From Cyclina sinensis (Eukaryota; Mollusca; Bivalvia; Venerida; Veneridae), in the NCBI GenBank assembly GCA_012932295.1, contig JAAONU010000001.1, forward strand, positions 53,771,958-53,835,957: DNA of 64,000 nt, read 5' to 3'. This document shows positions 42,443 through 54,300 of the stretch, in pieces (within the stretch, counting starts at the first letter, position 1; each line of letters opens with the position of its first letter). The notes under the pieces are model-generated. The model did not search any database, had not been told where the DNA came from, and was given only the letters and a program-made list of their open reading frames with translations. The position numbers were made by a program, and so were the translations under genes.

Positions 42443-45400
42443 CTTGATTTAATTTTCCGATTCAAACATATTTGCATTTGTCTTCATTCTTCTTAACATA
42501 AAAAGCTAAACTTGCACTCAACTGATGAAGCAGATCTAAATGCTCTCAGAAAACTATTAACTTCATGATTCCGGCAACTGTATATCCAAAGTAAATGTAT
42601 GTTTTAAGTGAATTTAAATGGATCTGTGTAACATAGGTAGGAAAAAAAATCAGAGAAGCATTCTGGCATCTTGCATAGCAGATGCCTGTAATAATTCATT
42701 TTCATGAAAACTGCTACCGACAAAAACTCACAAAACTTCAACAGAATGATGAATTAAGCAAGACACGATGCATTCGCAGATCTTATCAATCGTGAAAAGC
42801 CCATTAATATCTAATCAGCCAGTTAATGTACACAAATCTCAAAACCACTTGAAAAAACTATGCATCCTGTTCGAATTAAAGACCTGATTGGGATATCAAA
42901 TGAAACTTTTTAATAATGACGTCAGAGATGATGAAAAGGTAACATTTGCATATACGCATCACATACATCGTATTGAATTTAGGAAGCAGTCAAGTTGGCA
43001 TAAAAATTATACCGTAAAACACACAGACAGTAATTGCGTATATCAAGTCTTGTATTTACACTACTTCTTTTTCATAAAGATAATCATTGAATGAAGAAAG
43101 CTGGTGCATTGCCTGATGCAGTCTATTGATAAACATGTGCAGTTGTGAATTATATATATTTTTTTGTAAAGGAAGATAAAATGACATATTAACGTCGATC
43201 TATAAGACAATCTAGATAACATAAATGCTAAACTCAATATTGAAAGCGTTAATTTTGAGGGTTGTGTTATATAAAAACAGATGACACGATGTAGTCTAAA
43301 TGGCCATACAGCATTGCCAATGGAAATTGTCAGAAATAAATTAAATTAGAACCTTTTAAATGAAATCATTTTAATGACATATGAATTGACAATAAATATG
43401 CTGAACAAACAGAAAAAAGACTTAAAGAACGTATGACACGACTTAATGTTACCAAAATGATAATCGAATGAAAGAATGATTTGAACAAGCGCCCGGACTT
43501 AACAATCATCATGGCAAATAAATGTATCTGTATACCCATTATACTTTGCGACAATTTATTTTTGCCAAGTTCGCACAAGAAAAATGCTCCATTTTAAAAC
43601 TTTACGAATAGGTAAATAATAATTACACATTTATCTTACACTTGTATACGACGTTATGTGAAATTGAATTTCATTTTTGTGAAAACAAGTCCGCGAAGTT
43701 TGCGATTTCTGATTAAATTAGGAGACTTTTGAATTCCCTTGCATACAGCTGTTACTTCAATCTTTGTTCTGGTGTCAAATACAATCTTTTATATCCGTAA
43801 ATTAATCATTTATTCTGCAAACTTCACTGATCAGTTGATTTTACAATTAATCATCAAGACAGCTCAAGACATTTCAGCAATGATAATTATGTAAATATAA
43901 GCGGAGGATATTTCAGTTTCAGATAATTAACGTAATGTGCCTCTATTGCATAGAAACCATTCTTAATTTGCTATCAAGAATGAGGTATCCTAGGCTTTCT
44001 TTAGGATTTTTATCCACTTTGCAAGGAAAAACATATGTTGTTCTTGGGATTTATGCAGAAATACATCCTTTATTTCTAAAAAAGATAAAAAACCCTGTAT
44101 TTTCTTACGCCAATTGCAATAATGACAAAGACGTAAATTTACCGTTTTTATTTTTATGGCCATTTTGGATTGACCTCAACTGACATTACTTTACTGCACC
44201 TTTTCATGTTTTCAACCGACACTCTCACATGTTCAAGCACCTTTTAACAGAAGTTTCAGAATTCAATTTTCTTCTTCTTCGTTCCTATACTGCCTTCGTA
44301 ATAGCATCACCTCTGTGCTGAAAGTAAGTTCATTAATTACCTTTTTAACTAAGCTAATGTTTTTAATGTGACTCCAGAATTTCCTTACAGTATTTGTTTT
44401 AAGTCTGAGTGAAATTTGAAATACTTAACTTGTATTGATATTAATAAAGACTTATTAAACAAACTGAAACACACAAGCCGTGTGAAGTTAGTTGCTGGTT
44501 GTTGTTTGGACATTGAGAAGTTCAAACATGAATATTCTGTTATCTAATTTCTTTCAGATTCGAGTGAACGCCATTAATCCAACCGTGGCTCTTACAGACC
44601 TCGGTAAAAGAGCTTGGAGTGACCCCGCTAGCAAGAATTCTAATAGGTAGATTTCTAGGTAACAGAACATTCTGATGTCAAATGCGTTTTACAGACATTG
44701 TTTAAGAATGTGAAAGAGTCATAGCAGATTTGATAATAGAATTACCCTCAGATATCTCCATAGCATACGGTTATATGGAACCCTTACTGCCTATGACGAT
44801 GACGGAAGCTCAGGGCAATAACAAGAAACTACTAGGCTGTTGCCTTAAACACGTATGCATGCTAATTATTTCGAAAGTTTATTCTCATTGCAAGACCTTT
44901 GAGCTAGGTTTTGGAAAACATCTAAACGCAACTTTGTTTACAGTGTTTTGTGTGGAAGAGTGTCCTTTAGTCTGAAAATTTTGCTTACCGCTAAACGGTA
45001 TCTATTTATATTTTCAGAAGTGTCAGAAATTGTGGATTCAATCATGTTTTTGCTAAGTGATAAAGCTACAATGATCCATGGCGTAGCGCTGCCAATAGAA
45101 GGCGGTCTATTGACCAGTTAATTGTGGTCTTGTGTTCAAAACCGTGTTAGAAGTGAACTTGACCTAAGCAAGATTACCTGACTACTGAGAAAACAAAGGC
45201 AATTATATTCATTATTCAAAATAGAATACCATACAATTAAACAGATCCAAGATCAAGTCAGAGAGAAAATTTTTGTTAATTTGGTGTTCCTTTGTGTTTT
45301 TTAGAAGAAAAAATCAATGTCAAACATTTTCTTGAGACGTGGCAACTTTTTAAGTTCTTTAAAAGTGGATATTTATTGTGTTGCATTATGCTACTAGCTT

Positions 45401-45774
45401 ACTTGATAATGATGCTGATCTTACCAGATATTTCAATAATACATATACTTGTTAGAATATTATTGTGTATTATCTGACAAAATAAACAGAATTTAGAATT
45501 TACAAGGAATGAACCTGCACATCAAGAATGAAAAATGTACGTATATCTTGCAAACCATTAGATCAAAAAGAAAATCTGGTTGTTGTTGTTTTTAGTATCC
45601 AATTTGTTTATGTTTGTCTGAAGTATGTGCTTTATTTGCATATGCTCCTGTCAAGGCATGCCTATTTCTTTTTGTTACTTGATGGCGTTAAAGATACTCG
45701 ATAAGAAAACAAGAAATGTTTGTAAAACATACATGCTCCCCCCCCCCAGCAGCACCTAATTGCTTGTGGTTGGA

Positions 45775-46560
45775 CCAAAGCGTTATCTAGTTATTGATCA
45801 GAAACCGTTTTTAGGATGAAAGTCCCTGTGGCCTTGACCTTTGACCAAATGACCTCAAAGTCAATAGAGGTCATCTACTGGTGATGACCAATCAGCATAC
45901 TAAGTTTGGTGAACCTAGGTCAAAACGTTCTCTAGTTATTGTTCGGAAACCGTTTTTAGGATGAAATTCTCTGTGATCTTGACCTTTGACCTAATGACCT
46001 CAAAGTCAATAGTGATCATCTACTGGCGATGACCAACCAGCATACTAAGTTTGGTGATTCTATGTCAAAGCGTTCTCTAGTTATTGATCGGAAACCGTTT
46101 TTAGGATGAAGGTCCCTGTGAGCTTGACCTTTGACCTAATGACTTTAAAATCAAAAGGGGTCCTCTACTGGTGATGGCCAACCAGCATACCAAGTTAGGT
46201 GATTCTAGGTCACAGCGTTCTCTAGTTATTGATCGGAAACCGTTTTTAGGATGAAGGTCTCTGTGAGCTTGACCTTTGACCTTATGACCTAAAAATCAAT
46301 AGGGATCATTTACTGGTGATTACCAACCAGCATACCAAGTTTGGTGAACCTAGGTCAAAGCGTTCTCTAGTTATTGATCGGAAACCGTTTTTAGGATGAT
46401 GGTCCCTGTGATCATGACCTTTAACCTAATGACCTCAAAATCAATAAGGGTCATCTAATGGTGATGACCAACCAGCATACCAAGTTTGATGAACCTAGGT
46501 CAAAGCGTTCTCTAGTTATTGATCGAAAACCAAGTGTCTACCGAAGGACCGACCGACCTA
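45775..46560. repeat. Tandem repeat, about 145-150-bp unit, five copies
   Basis: Each unit has GTTCTCTAGTTATTGATCGGAAACCGTTTTTAGGATGA, a CTTGACCTTTGACCTAATGACC segment and a GTGATGACCAACCAGCATAC segment. Units begin near 45780, 45915, 46065, 46210 and 46365. The array ends in a GACCGACCGACC run and AGGGGGCATAA, the usual end of this mollusc repeat type. Confidence 0.85.
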
Positions 46561-46953
46561 CCGACCGACAGACCTACATTTGCAAAACTATATGCCCCCT
46601 CATCTTCGATAGGGGGCATAAAAATATGATAATAATTTTTAGGATGTCCTTTAATGACAATGTAGAACAAATACTGACAGCTTTAAGTATCTTAATGTTG
46701 GCGTATATATAAGGGCCCAGTTGTTCAAAACTTTCGTTAACTTTAACGATTTGTTAACTAAATCTTCGTTAACTTTTTAAGTTCGTTAGTTAACGAATCG
46801 TTAAGTTTTGGGTTGTTCAAAGATGCGTTAATTGTCTTGTTAGTTAACGAATCGTTAAATATCTTAACGGTTCGTTAAATGCTTAACGCAAAAAAAATAG
46901 TACTGTCAATCCCATAATTCACAACTGGTATTTCCTGTAGCAAAAAAAACAAA

Positions 46954-47853
46954 ATGGCTGAAAGTGAATCACCTATTATTAAAAAGAAGAGGTCTAGAGG
47001 CACCAATTTTAGTTGCAAGGAAATTGCCTTACTACTCTCTGAGTATAAGAAGGTTCAATCTATTCTTGAGGGAACGAAGGTTCCAAATCATGTCAAAAAC
47101 AAATTGTGGGAGGAAATTGCCACCAAACTTTCAGAACTGGGAACTGCCCATAGATCTGTAAAAGAGGTGAAGATTAAATGGGACAATTTGTCAAGGGTCT
47201 CAAAACAAACAAATTCCCTGTATAGGCAGTCCTTCTATAAAACTGGGGGTGGCCCACCAATGGAATCACCTAAGGGGGTTATAAAAGAAGTAATAGAAAT
47301 AAATAGTGGAAATGAAAACTTCACTGGAATAGAAGATGGGCTGGAGACAGAAATTGCAATGTGTAAGTAATGTCTAAACTTCTTTTTCTTCTTTTTTTTC
47401 GATGGATACAAATCACGGAGGAAAAATCATTTAATTTGCATAATTTGATTAAAGACACTGGGTAATCCCTTGTATCGTCTGCAATGTTATGTTTCTAAAT
47501 ATAGACGGAGTCACCACAGCCTCGTTCTACTAAAATTTTATTTCACACGTGAGCACAAATGTTATCGCATTGAACTGAAGTAAATATTTAACTTACATGT
47601 ATACATCAAGCAGGAACAACATACACATCTTCAAAAAATGAAAAATATGGTTCAGGAGAGTAAGAACTCGTTATGAGTTTCATATTTTATCTGCTTAGGT
47701 TCTCTTCCGCCTGTTACATCTGCTGCTTTCTCTATTATAAAAGAGGGTTGTGTAGAACCTATTCCCCATGCTTCACTTCATGAGTTACGAATGAGATATT
47801 GTGTTGAAACTTTCTGTAAAGATAGTTTCTATAAAGACGACGCTTGGGATTGA
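46954..47853 (+). CDS. Myb/SANT-like DNA-binding protein of the Harbinger element, two exons
   Basis: Exon 1 is 46954-47362 and exon 2 is 47699-47853. The donor T|GTAAGT and acceptor CTTAG| join in phase to 187 residues ending in TGA. The N-terminal basic stretch (KKKRSRGTNFS) precedes a Myb/SANT-like three-helix domain of the type found in Harbinger partner proteins and NAIF1: KEIALLLSEYKKVQSIL, then LWEEIATKLSEL, then VKEVKIKWDNL. In known PIF/Harbinger systems such a protein brings the transposase to the nucleus and the element ends. The second exon (about 50 residues) is predicted from splice sites and phase only. Confidence 0.75.
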
Positions 47854-49095
47854 AAATGGGCCAGTTGGATCAAGGTCACTGTTCACTTTAACTAGGAATA
47901 GAAAAACAAGTTTCTAGATGATACCTCATGAGTTACAGGAACAGTCAGGGATTTATTCCCAGATGGATAAGGATGCATTCGAGCCCAAATATGTACTTGT
48001 GAATTTGACGGTGATTGTGTTTGAAGTTAACCTCATGAATGCTCTAGATGTCTTATTCCAGAAGAGATCAGCTAGGACATCAGCGAGTTCTACTAGAATT
48101 TCTACAGTTCCATGGTCTACCTGTAATGGTTTTTCTCTATATACAATATTATTAAATATAAAATATATACATTTTTCCATGTTTCTTATGTCACTTTATG
48201 CCATTTATTTTAAGCTTTCCAGTTCCAGTATCAAGCACCCATATGGGGTTATTAATCACTTTTAGTGATAGTTCAAGTTTTATTTAGACTTTTAAAGGGA
48301 AAACCTGAAAACTTATAAAAACCTTAAAAATCTTTTTTGTTCAAAACCACAAGGCCTAGAATTGAGAGGTTTTTTTGTGGAGCAAGAGGTCCACTACCAA
48401 GTTCATTCTAATTATGCCCCTTTGGTAAGGCTCATTTTCCTGTTGTTATTAATTATTGTTAATACTCTTCAGCGCACCAGTGGTTGAGCTTTTCTATTTC
48501 ACTTAATTGTTACTTACCATTTATGATTACTCTTGCCACTCAATTTACCTGTTACAAGTACACCATTCCTGTTCCATCCTGAATGCAATTAATTTACTAT
48601 TTAGTTCAGCTATTTGATAGTTTTAAACTGTCATAGGAAACGATTGAAATAGTATTGATCACTTGATCAGAAATATATTTATTAGTTTACGTTGCTTGTT
48701 TAGTCATTTACGTCTGAACTGATATTTGCTCTATTCGTCTGACATTGCAGTATTTATTGATCTAGTTCACTTCAGCTTATATATCTCATGAAAAGAATGA
48801 CCTGATATTTTACAAGTGTATGCATTTCAGATGAACTTGCCATGCTAATTGTAACAATGTAGGAAATGATGCTCCAGTATGTGTTTTATAGTTCTAATAA
48901 GTTTGAAAATATAAAGTTTGAAAGAAGAATTTGAGAATTAGTCATTTTATACCTTGTTAATACTTATAAAATACACACTCAGGGCCTCACTTTTTTCTTT
49001 GTTGTAAGCAGTATATATGGGAGGTAACTAAGCACAACTGGAAGAGACATAATTTCAGTTTTACAGTGAAATGGTATTGTAATTTAAAAAAATAC

Positions 49096-49633
49096 CTTTG
49101 TAATCAACCACTGCCATTACATTTATTGAGGCAAATCGCTTTCTGTTTATGTATGCCCTCTGTCGTTCCCCTCCTGGCTTCAATATACGCACATGTGTGC
49201 CATCAACACAGCCTAGAACATTGGGGAAACCAGAAATCCTGTAGAACTGCCGTTTATTTTCAGAAGCATCATCTGGCCATACAATGTACTGCCCCCTCAA
49301 GTCACAAAGTGCATCAATGACAGCGGAAACCGTGCGGGACACTGTTGCCTTGTCTCTGCCTAAAGTGTCGCCTACTGTCTGCATATAATTTCCAGTGGCT
49401 AAAAAGCGCAGAGTCATGAGCACTTTCTCCCTAACAGTCAGTGCATGAGATCTTAACGTTTGGTTCTGCAGTGGCTCTCGCAGTAAACCACACAAGTAAT
49501 TAATACCTTGTTGCGTAAATCTATATCGTTCACGACATTCCCGGTCGGTTAAGTTGAAGTCTACAAAGACAGCGGAATTTCTATACCTTTTCTGGCGTCT
49601 GCCTTCAATGACACAGCAAATAACAGCAGCCAT
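49096..49633 (-). CDS. Harbinger (HARBI1-like) transposase, N-terminal exon
   Basis: From ATG 49633 the frame encodes about 179 residues up to a donor (AAAG|GTATTT, GT at 49095-49094). Features match the HARBI1/PIF transposase N-terminal half: a helical region with TVGDTLGRDKATVSRTVSAV (helix-turn-helix-like), then GFPNVLGCVDGTHVRI with the first catalytic Asp, and INVMAVVDYKG. The downstream exon with the GDSGY-type Asp and the VEQTFG-type Glu was looked for on the minus strand between 47854 and 49060 and not seen. The gene is probably truncated. Confidence 0.8.
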
Positions 49634-50399
49634 TTTGATTGCTGTTAGGTGCTAACGACAAAATTAAAGCACCTACAATGGTGAATTAATTTTCTAGTTA
49701 ATTCACTGTTAAAATAGTCATTTTAATGGAAAGTTAACGCAAATTACGTTTGAACAACTGTTATTTTTAACGATAAAATTTAACGAAGAATTTAACGAAC
49801 ATGCGTTAACTTAACGGAATTTTAACGATATTTTTTTTTGAACAACAGATTTGCCTAACGACAAATTTTAACGAAGAAGTTAACGGAATGTCGTTAAGAT
49901 AACGACAACTTCTTCGTTAAATATATAACGAAAGTTTTGAACAACTGGGCCAAGGTGTTTATCAGACAAGCTATCATCTTTAACACTTACCCTACTGAAG
50001 ATCTAAGATGGATTTGTCACTTATACTGTTTGGACTGACCCATCCATCAGTATAGGGGTGATGACTAAACATACTGACTGAATTGTAGATAATTATCAGG
50101 TTGTACATATAAACATGCACATATACCAGAGGGGAAGTACAGATTTTTTTAGTTTTAACTTGCATTTTAATCTCAGATTTGCGAACTTGTCCTTTAACAG
50201 TGCTAGTTTTCTATCTGATGTGTGTTTTCGCCGAGGTCAAATGTACCGGTACACCCAGAAAACAGCCTAAAGTATGACTGTCAAGCAAGTTGGTAACTTG
50301 TGGTTATGCGAATCACCAACCACACCTAGGCTGATAGTTATTCGGACTTCGGAATAATAATTACTACTTTATGTAGTTTAATCATAAATAGAAATAAGG

Positions 50400-50512
50400 T
50401 TGATACCTAAACAAAAAAGTACTGTCTTTGTCGCACTGCATCAAAACAGTACTGTCTTTGTCGCACTTCATCAAAACAGTACTGTCTTTGTCGGGCTACA
50501 TCTTAAGTATAG
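50400..50512. repeat. Short tandem repeat, 30-bp unit, three copies
   Basis: AGTACTGTCTTTGTCG repeats three times, at about 50418, 50448 and 50478, separated by CACTGCATCAAAAC-like spacers. Non-coding; the surrounding 49955-51300 stretch holds no supported gene. A 70-residue ORF at 50979-51191 has no family likeness. Confidence 0.7.
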
Positions 50513-51300
50513 ATTGTTTCATTTTCATTCCAAAGCCCCAAAGCTAGTTGCGGATACATTCCAAAGGGTCGGGCCAAAATTTATTATAACGTTATCTATG
50601 ACCCTTTCAAAAATTATCAAACAATAAGTAGTTATAAATTTAAAAGGTCACACAATCAATAAATACGTTATCTAAAATATATTTATGACGACAAAAGTAA
50701 TCAAGATTGCTTAAGGTCGGAGAAATGTGTGTTATCGTTCTGTCAGACGATCTGAAAAAATACTCTCGAAACGGACAAAATTCTACTTTCTCGGTCATTT
50801 ATTATGCAAATGCGCGACAACTAAAGAATTTCTTATTTAGATATATTTCAGTCACTACATTTTCAATATAACTGTCGAAAGACCCCAGCTCCCTCTCCCA
50901 ATAGGTATCTTCCCGCGACTTTCTTTTGTTTCAGCACAATTACACATCAAATACAAATGTACATGGAAAACTGAAAACATGAATAAGATGTTTTTATCAT
51001 TGTTCGCTAAATTTTACTCATTTACGTTCACCGAAAGGTATAGCAGACACAGATATGTTGATACGGTTACTTTTATTAAAAAAAAGAATTTTTATGAAAC
51101 AATAGAGAGGACTGGCCTCTATAACCTTTATCAAAAAGCAAACAAATATTGTGAAAAATTAGCTCAGCGAGGTATGATAAAATATGTTTAAGACGAAAGA
51201 GACATTATTGTTTTAGCAAATTCGTGTTATGGGCCTCACTGATAAATGAAATCAAAGTTTTGCTCACAAACAGTTGATAAAGTTTATTAAAGTTTTAAAA

Positions 51301-54300
51301 ATGAATTCAGAGAGAAACGAATCTTCAAGTAGTCGCCGTAGCAATCTGCGACAACGAACGATTGTTTTAGCTGGAACCATTATTTTTGTGTTAGCAGTGA
51401 CAGCAACCTTTCTTGGCGGTAACTTTCTTTCCGTTTTTCTTTTAACAATTAAATATGTAGGGACACTCGCGTTCTAAATCAATGAAATGTGTTTGTATGA
51501 AGTACAACTTCCTTCGGGTACTTATGTGAAATGTAGAAGAAATTGTTGATACAATGTGCTTGGTTTCCGACTTTGGTTAGACAACTTTCATTAGATTACG
51601 TGACCGCACATGTTATATTATAATTTAACAAATACACAAACTATCGCATCCACTGCATGGAAGTTAAACGTACACAGAAGATAATATCATTGAGATAGAA
51701 CCGTTACCCAATTATCAACGAATCGAATCCATACTGTCGAAATGAACTTGCTTCTCCGCAGTGACTTTCAATTTATTTTAAATGTACTGTACATGTGCAT
51801 TGCTTACCTTTCATACCGTGAACTAAACTATGTTTTTGAGTTTTATTATTTTCATTATCATTTTTATTTCCAGTATATCTAACACAGAATGATGATAATG
51901 GCAGTCATGGTAACCCGGAATTTCAGACACAAGGTTATACTGTTTAGATTCAGCGTTAGTCTCATATACGAGACGTTCGGGGACCCGTTTTTCATTTGGA
52001 TATTTAGTATGTCCCCTATACATCAATACCCTACTGCGACAAGTTTTCCTGGACTAGATTAACTGTATGCAAAATATGTTCGGTAATACGTAGGAAATGT
52101 TGGTCTGCGGTGGTATTCTATATTGAGGAATATCACTCTATACCGTAACTTGTGACAAAAAGGTACTACCTTTCACTGGGCATTTAAAGCGCTGAAAATA
52201 CTGTTTATCACTGGGTGTTGGAACTAATTTTCATTATGCATAAACGGCACTTCGTTGAAGTCATGGTTAAATAAGTGTTACAAATTTAGAACCAAGCAGA
52301 GATGTTAAATGGTGAAGCACAACTGATTCTTACCTTACTTTTATTTCCCTCTTGTAATTTTTTCTTTCAGAAGGAATATGTGACGACATAGCAATCATCG
52401 GCGCAGGAATCGGTGGATCTTATATTGCTTGGAAACTCCGAGACCGGAACATGTCAATTTCAGTGTATGAGTACTCGGATAGAGTCGGTGGCCGGTTACA
52501 TACCGTTCGTTTTCGAGATACGCTGGACGTCAACGTTGAGCTCGGTGGAATGCGGTTCATTCCCAACTGTAAAATATCTTAAGCATACGTCTAGCAATAA
52601 CATAAGGCATAGTTCATACTGTATTTGGCGATAATTTAAACAATAGAAAAATGATATTTCTTGATTTGACATAATTCACAACCGTTGGTGTAAACATATT
52701 TGCTCGAATAGCCTAAACAACAACAACAACAACAAAAATGTGAACGTTATCTAATTTTTTTTTAATAGGAATGCATTAAACAGACGTTCCAGTACAACGA
52801 CAAAAATCTCACGTTGTATTCCTCTTTAATGTGCATTTAAAACTGTACGGCATTTGTTGCAAACTGGTGATTGTGCTGCTACCAACAATTCTGTGTTCTA
52901 GGCATAGACATAGACGTACGTTATATTCGAGACTGGACATAGGCAAGAACGAATTCATATGCAAAATGAGGCGGCGACAAGTAATTCATTATCCATTGGT
53001 CACTTATTTATTTAAAATATATGTACTAGAATACACTACTTATATATATTTTTCTTCTTTTACAGTCCACTTTCTTTTAAATGAAACAGCCCACTCATTA
53101 GGGCTTACCATCGTTGATTTCAAGCCTGGGGTGGGATGGAGTGATGATACACTTATGTATGTGAGGGGTAAACATTTCAGGCGGTCGGAAGCAACTAAAA
53201 GCGGCCCATACAATCTAAAAAATAATGAAAGGGTCAAGGACGACATTCGTCTTCGTTGGTAATTATAATCTTGTTACTTTTTGGGTAGTTCCGATTTTGA
53301 TAAAACATCGAATGTGCAGTGGTTTTCCATTAAAGCGACTGACTCACAGAATTTAGCTGATTTTGTTTTCTTTAAAATTGAAGAGAAGTAAATATACTAT
53401 GAAAAAACATAATATTGTATTTCTATACACCATGAAAACTGAATAAGAATTGCTTTCACCGGGATTCCAACCCATACCCCTTTCGGTCAGTAGATCTACA
53501 TCACTGAGCCACAAAGACTAGTACTCAGAATTCGGGAAAATTGAATTTATAACCAAAGTACCTATCTCGTGACTAACGGAATCAATTTTTACAATAAAAG
53601 TGTGTAAATCTGTATATTGTGATGTGTTTCTGTAACCAAAAATGGGTCAGTAACTTAAATTAGATATGTTCTTCACAATTACGGCTAGAATTCCTAGGTG
53701 TATAAACATATTCTTTTTTTTTTCATCGTCGGCCCATCTGTGAGTCAGTCGCTTAAATACACATAAAAAATAAGACGATACGCAACTTGTGCCTCAACAT
53801 TAGTAAAGTCTAGTACCACGGAAAATCGCTTGTGTCTCTAAGTTGATAGTGCTTACACAAGGGTAAAAGATCGATTTACCGTTCAAAAGGGTCGTGTATT
53901 CATGGAAAGACAAAACTACATAAATGCCATCAAACGGGACTGGTAAGACTTTAAACATTGTCAAGCAATGTACCACCGTACACATGCATTGAGGAAAAGT
54001 CGAGCTTCAACCCTTTTAACGGTATGGAGTCGTCGAGCATCAAGCCTCTCACCGGTATGGCGGCGTCGAACTTCAAGCCTGTTACCGATATGGCGGCGTC
54101 GAGCTACAAGCCTCTTACCGGTATGGTGGCGTCGAGCTTCAAGCTTCTAACCTGAATGGCGGCGTCGAACTTCAAAGCTCATACAAGGACGGCGGCGTAG
54201 AGCTTCAAGCCTCATACAGAGATGGCGGCGTAGAGCTTCAAGCCTCTTACTTGTATGGCATTGTCGAGCTTCAAGCCTCTTATCCGTATTGCAGCGTCGA

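Larger units (their letters stand above)
33718..45121 (+). pseudogene. Duplicated DCXR copy, disabled
   Basis: Tandem copy of the gene at 17769-31307. Recognisable exons: 33718-33769, 34466-34563, 35883-36037, 36506-36548, 44558-44658, 45018-45121. Three defects are seen. The TGxxxGxG cofactor motif has Gly changed to Arg in exon 1 (VTR instead of VTG). The exon carrying the catalytic YxxxK is absent: the interval that should hold it is 665 bp instead of 2.1 kb. The sixth exon lost 17 bp, giving a frameshift and an early TAG. The splice sites and the other exons are still well preserved, so the loss is fairly recent. Shared intron sequence (for example 26760-26820 with 42720-42780) shows that a genomic segment was duplicated, not an mRNA. 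Confidence 0.92.
46714..49951. mobile_element. PIF/Harbinger DNA transposon
   Basis: Terminal inverted repeats GGCCCAGTTGTTCAAAACTTTCGTTA start at 46714 and end at 49951, flanked by the 3-bp duplication AAG (46711-46713, 49952-49954). Both ends are full of short GTTAAC/CGTTAA/TTAACG repeats for about 200 bp, possible transposase binding sites. Inside are the two genes expected of this superfamily in opposite directions: a Myb/SANT-like gene (plus) and a transposase (minus). The transposase part that should carry the later catalytic residues was not found, so this copy may need help from another. Confidence 0.9.

Noticed and set aside
50979..51191. 70-residue ORF as a small gene
   Set aside because: No recognisable motif, no splice context and no recurrence; could be chance in AT-rich DNA.
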